Assembly (NCBI GenBank): GCA_900317405.1
Contig: ONGP01000010.1
Span: 1-33,272 of the forward strand
Direction of reading: 5' to 3'
Source of the DNA: an uncultured Prevotella sp.
GTDB taxonomy: Bacteria > Bacteroidota > Bacteroidia > Bacteroidales > Bacteroidaceae
DNA length: 33,272 nucleotides
Shown here: positions 30,231-33,272 of the stretch, piece after piece
Layout of the letters: each line of letters opens with the position of its first letter
Position numbering within the stretch: the first letter of the stretch is position 1
Program-made: the position numbers and the translations under genes
The notes under the pieces: model-generated
Told to the model about the DNA's origin: nothing
Database searches by the model: none
Seen by the model: the letters and a program-made list of their open reading frames with translations, nothing else

Positions 30231-31166
30231 ATGAAGAAAATGATAACGATATTAGGGCCAACGGCTTCGGGCAAAACGCCCGTAGCCGCCCACCTGGCCG
30301 CAAAGATAGGAGGAGAAATAATCTCGGCCGACTCGCGCCAGGTATATCGACGCATGGATATAGGTACGGGTAAGGATCTCGCTGATTATACATTAAACAT
30401 TAATCATGAAACATTAAACATTCCCTACCACCTGATCGACATCTGCGAACCAGGCACGAAGTACAATCTGTTCCAATATCAGCAGGACTTCTTCGATGCC
30501 TACCAGGACATACAGAGTAGGGGAGCAGTGCCCGTGCTCTGTGGTGGTACAGGTCTGTATATCGAGGCTGTGCTGAAGGGCTACAAGCTATCGCCCGTGC
30601 CACAGAATCAGGAGTTGCGCGATAGTCTGGAAGGTAAGTCGCTGGCAGAGTTGACAGCTATGCTGGCCGAACTGAAACAGCGCACTGGTTCGAACATGCA
30701 CAACACCACTGATGTAGACTCGTGCCAGCGTGCTATCCGTGCGATAGAAATCGAGACATATAATCTCGAGAATCCAGTGCCACGTCGCGAGCTGCCACCA
30801 GTAGATTCGCTCATCATCGGAATAGACATCGATCGCGAATTGCGTCGCGAAAAAATCACCCGCAGACTGAAGGCGCGACTGGATGAAGGCATGGTCGACG
30901 AAGTGCAAAAACTTCTCGACGAAGGAATAGCACCCGAGGACCTGATTTACTACGGATTAGAGTATAAATTCTTGACAGAATACATCACAGGACAGCTCAC
31001 TTACGATGAGATGTTCAAGCGCTTGGAGATAGCAATACATCAGTTTGCCAAGCGCCAGATGACGTGGTTCCGCGGAATGGAACGAAGAGGCTTTACTATC
31101 CACTGGATAGACGCCACACTACCTATGGACGAGAAAGTAGATAGAATCATAAAGCTCAATGTTTAA
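30231..31166 (+). CDS. miaA: tRNA dimethylallyltransferase
   Basis: A 311-residue enzyme that adds a dimethylallyl group to N6 of A37 in tRNAs reading UNN codons. P-loop GPTASGKT (9-16), then ISADSRQVYRRMDIGTGKD (substrate binding), PVLCGGTGLYIEAVLKGY and the C-terminal KRQMTWFRG. Two things are odd: residues 54-64 (TLNINHETLNI) are encoded by a copy of the dispersed AAACATTAAACATT repeat, where family members usually have a short loop; and the final codons and stop lie inside an inverted copy of the same repeat. It is 20 bases after the AAA+ gene, probably in the same transcript. Confidence 0.95.
   Translation: MKKMITILGPTASGKTPVAAHLAAKIGGEIISADSRQVYRRMDIGTGKDLADYTLNINHETLNIPYHLIDICEPGTKYNLFQYQQDFFDAYQDIQSRGAVPVLCGGTGLYIEAVLKGYKLSPVPQNQELRDSLEGKSLAELTAMLAELKQRTGSNMHNTTDVDSCQRAIRAIEIETYNLENPVPRRELPPVDSLIIGIDIDRELRREKITRRLKARLDEGMVDEVQKLLDEGIAPEDLIYYGLEYKFLTEYITGQLTYDEMFKRLEIAIHQFAKRQMTWFRGMERRGFTIHWIDATLPMDEKVDRIIKLNV
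30390..30422 (+). repeat. AAACATTAAACATT repeat inside miaA
   Basis: Two ACATTAAACATT units separated by AATCATGAA. 30405-30422 (18 bases) is identical to 23028-23045. The length keeps the reading frame. Confidence 0.85.
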
Positions 31167-31188
31167 TGTTTAATCTTTAATGTTTAAT
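31158..31188 (-). repeat. Inverted AAACATTAAA repeat at the miaA end
   Basis: Minus-strand copy of the AT-rich repeat; 27 bases of its reverse complement match the array at 23036-23062. It holds the last codons and the TAA of miaA and part of the leader of the next gene. Confidence 0.85.
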
Positions 31189-31196
31189 ATATATCG

Positions 31197-32135
31197 ATGG
31201 CAGTAGAAAGTTCAAGATGGGGCATACTTTATTGCCCAAAGACAAGTTTTCTGTCCAACCCACGCAAGCGTTGGGAGAAGATACAGAAGGCACTCGACGA
31301 GCGCAACGTGCTATATGACTTTGTGCAAAGCGAGACGGCCGAAAGTGTGGAACGACTGGTGAAAATGATGATTCAGAATGGCTACAAGACCATTGTGATA
31401 GTAGGCGGCGACTCGGCTCTGAACGACGCTGTGAACTGCCTGATGATGGAAGAGAAATCGGTACGCGACGAGATAGCGCTGGGAGTGATACCTAACGGCG
31501 TGCTGAACGACTTTGCCAAATTCTGGGACCTTGACGGCGACGACGTAGAGCAGACCGTAGACTGGCTGATACAGCGTCGTATCCGCAAGATAGACCTGGG
31601 CTGCATACGCTATACCAACAAGCAGGGCGACAAGTGTCATCGCTACTTCCTGAACTGCATAAACATAGGACTGACTGCCGACATAATGAACCTGCGACGC
31701 CAGACACGAAGTCTGTTCGGTTCGCGCACGTTGTCGTTTATCGTATCGGTGTTTGTGATGCTGTTCCACCGTATGGAGTACAAGATGAAACTGAAGATAA
31801 ACAGCGACGTTATCGACCGTAAGGTGATGACCGTATGCATAGGTTCTGGTCCAGGTTATGGACAGACTCCGAACGCTGTGCCATACAACGGTATGCTGGA
31901 CGTATCGGTGGTGTATCATCCTGAGGTGGTGCAATTGATAGAAGGTCTGTGGCTACTGGTGGCAGGACGATTCCTTAACCATCGCAGTGTGCACCCATAT
32001 CGTACAAGAGAGGTTGAGGTGGAATATGCAAAGAAAGCCATCGTGGGTATCGACGGACGAATGATGAAAACACCCGTGGGAAGCTATCGCATAAATGTGG
32101 AACAAGAAGTTGTAAATTTCTTGATACCAGGATAA
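31197..32135 (+). CDS. Diacylglycerol/lipid kinase-family protein with an altered GGDGT motif
   Basis: A 312-residue protein of the DAGK_cat/YegS type: an N-terminal nucleotide-binding domain with VIVGGDSALNDAVN (70-79) and GVIPNGVLNDFAKF (97-109), then a beta-rich lipid-binding domain (CIGSGPGYGQTPNAVPYNGM, LDVSVVY). The family motif is usually GGDGTLNEV and GTGNDFAR; here the glycine and threonine after GGD are Ser-Ala and GTGND is GVLND. The Asp is kept. It may phosphorylate a lipid such as a sphingolipid or diacylglycerol, or have reduced activity. It is the last gene before a strong terminator. Confidence 0.88.
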   Translation: MAVESSRWGILYCPKTSFLSNPRKRWEKIQKALDERNVLYDFVQSETAESVERLVKMMIQNGYKTIVIVGGDSALNDAVNCLMMEEKSVRDEIALGVIPNGVLNDFAKFWDLDGDDVEQTVDWLIQRRIRKIDLGCIRYTNKQGDKCHRYFLNCINIGLTADIMNLRRQTRSLFGSRTLSFIVSVFVMLFHRMEYKMKLKINSDVIDRKVMTVCIGSGPGYGQTPNAVPYNGMLDVSVVYHPEVVQLIEGLWLLVAGRFLNHRSVHPYRTREVEVEYAKKAIVGIDGRMMKTPVGSYRINVEQEVVNFLIPG

Positions 32136-32142
32136 GAATTAA

Positions 32143-32168
32143 GGCGCGCAACAATTGCGCGCCTTTTT
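32143..32168 (+). terminator. Rho-independent terminator
   Basis: Perfect 9-bp stem GGCGCGCAA/TTGCGCGCC with a 3-base loop, followed by TTTTT. It ends the operon that runs through miaA and the kinase-like gene. Confidence 0.95.
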
Positions 32169-32209
32169 CTTTGAAGTATAAATAATTGTTAAATAACCCG
32201 TGCAAATAC

Positions 32210-32239
32210 TTGCACATTGCGGGAAAATTACTACCTTTG
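32210..32239 (+). promoter_or_regulatory. Promoter of the glycogen debranching enzyme gene
   Basis: TTG (32210-32212), 19 bases, TACCTTTG (32232-32239). The -33 lies in the inverted repeat GTGCAA-N4-TTGCAC (32200-32215), a possible operator. Transcription would begin near 32246. Confidence 0.75.
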
Positions 32240-32288
32240 GAAAATCAAATTGATATTCACTAATAATAAATACCTTTAGACAGGAACT

Positions 32289-33272
32289 ATGAGCTATCTA
32301 CGATTAGAAAAAGCCGTGATGACTAACCTGCAGGAGAGTCTTGTCCGTGAGTTCCTCCGAACAAACCGTTCGGGCGCATATAGCAGCTCTACGCTTGTAG
32401 ACTGCAACACGCGTAAGTACCACGGATTGCTGGTAGTTCCCGTACCTGAGCTGGATGATGAGAACCATGTGCTCTTGTCGTCGCTCGACTGTACGGTTAT
32501 CCAGCATGGAGCCGAGTTCAACCTCGGACTGCACAAGTATCAGGGCAACAATTTCAGTCCTAACGGACACAAGTACATCCGTGAGTTTGATGCCACCACT
32601 GTGCCTACTACTACCTATCGTGTTGGTGGTGTTATCTTAAAGAAGGAAGTTATCTTCCAACACTATGAGGATCGCATCCTGATTCGTTATACTCTGGTTG
32701 ATGCACACTCAGCTACTACACTACGTTTCCGTCCGTTCCTGGCATTCCGCTCGGTTCGCCAGTTTACCCACGAGAATTCAACAGCTAGCAGAGAGTACAC
32801 CGAAGTAGAGAACGGTATCAAGACATGTATGTATGCCGGATATCCCGACCTGTACATGCAGTTCTCGAAGAAAGCAGAGTTTATCTTCCAGCCCGACTGG
32901 TATCGCGGCATAGAGTATCCTAAGGAGCAGGAGCGTGGATACGCTTCGAACGAGGACCTCTATGTACCTGGATACTTTGAGGTGCCCATCAAGAAGGGCG
33001 AGAGCATTATCTTCTCGGGTTCTACATCACCCATCAAGGCTACGGCCATGAAGAAACTCTTCGACAAGGAAGTTGATGAGCGCGTGCCACGTGATAATTT
33101 CTACCACTGCTTGGTAACGGCTGCGCATCAGTTCCATCGCAAGGAGAAGAACCACGACCGCTATCTGCTGGCCGGCTATCCCTGGTTCAAGTGCCGTGCT
33201 CGCGATACATTCATCGCTCTGCCAGGACTTACCCTTGCCATCGGCGAGATAGACTACTTTGAGAAGGTGATG
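32289..33272 (+). CDS. Glycogen debranching enzyme (archaeal/bacterial GDE type), 3' truncated
   Basis: 328 residues are visible, ending at the window edge without a stop. The N-terminal GDE domain is clear: REFLRTNRSGAYSSSTLVDC, then NTRKYHGLLVVPV, and the later AGYPWFKCRARDTFIALPGL, where the GDE_C catalytic domain begins. The enzyme trims alpha-1,6 branches of glycogen in the cytoplasm. In Bacteroidales this gene commonly heads a glycogen or glycosyltransferase operon; what follows is outside the window. The ATG at 32289 follows a consensus promoter and matches the usual start MSYLRL. Confidence 0.92.
   Translation, partial: MSYLRLEKAVMTNLQESLVREFLRTNRSGAYSSSTLVDCNTRKYHGLLVVPVPELDDENHVLLSSLDCTVIQHGAEFNLGLHKYQGNNFSPNGHKYIREFDATTVPTTTYRVGGVILKKEVIFQHYEDRILIRYTLVDAHSATTLRFRPFLAFRSVRQFTHENSTASREYTEVENGIKTCMYAGYPDLYMQFSKKAEFIFQPDWYRGIEYPKEQERGYASNEDLYVPGYFEVPIKKGESIIFSGSTSPIKATAMKKLFDKEVDERVPRDNFYHCLVTAAHQFHRKEKNHDRYLLAGYPWFKCRARDTFIALPGLTLAIGEIDYFEKVM

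Overview
The window looks like a Bacteroidales chromosome, most likely Prevotella or a close relative. The evidence is: several promoters of the Bacteroidetes type (TTG or TTTG, about 20 nt, then TAnnTTTG), start codons without a Shine-Dalgarno sequence, a Bacteroidetes HU-related protein followed by a smalltalk-type micro-protein, a BT4734-like primase/DUF3987 protein, and short AT-rich dispersed repeats (GAATTAnn triplets and AAACATTAAACATT arrays). The genus is an inference; no rRNA or other marker is present.

Layout. 1-3.6 kb: the end of an unknown gene; a minus-strand pair of a glycyl-radical-activase-like radical SAM enzyme and a small Cys-rich protein; a divergent gene whose C-terminus resembles an OmpR-type winged helix; and a minus-strand HU/micro-ORF/smalltalk operon. 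3.6-4.2 kb: non-coding, with a perfect 52-nt A/T palindrome between two inverted copies of a 26-bp repeat. 4.2-5.3 kb: two small paralogous proteins, then a promoter, a short ORF with nine consecutive C residues, a terminator-like hairpin and a lipoprotein reading frame one base out of phase. 5.4-13.8 kb: a same-strand, defence-island-like run: TPR protein with HExxH, MazG-like pyrophosphohydrolase, PD-(D/E)xK-DUF2075 nuclease-helicase, UPF1-like helicase, zinc-ribbon GIY-YIG protein, two small unknowns and an HNH protein. 13.8-15.8 kb: two unknown genes, each with its own promoter. 15.9-21.3 kb: six small unknown genes, the primase-helicase and an M15 endolysin-like peptidase. No integrase, transposase, capsid or conjugation gene is seen, so the mobile nature of 1-21 kb is not proven.

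21.3-33.3 kb looks like core chromosome: DUF2207 protein, periplasmic 5'-nucleotidase-like phosphoesterase, then a tight run of TMEM43-like protein, YARHG/beta-helix protein, lipoprotein, membrane-anchored CbbX-type AAA+ ATPase, miaA and a diacylglycerol-kinase-like protein, closed by a strong terminator. A new promoter then drives a glycogen debranching enzyme cut by the window end.

The most interesting signals are: the poly-C switch-like lipoprotein locus; the nuclease-helicase/helicase/metallopeptidase/MazG operon; the four alternating copies of a 26-bp repeat around the palindrome; dispersed repeats that have become part of the miaA coding sequence; a perfect 14-bp-stem hairpin inside the M15 gene; and the uncharacterised TMEM43/beta-helix/AAA+ envelope operon. 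All function calls come from reading motifs by eye; no database search was run.
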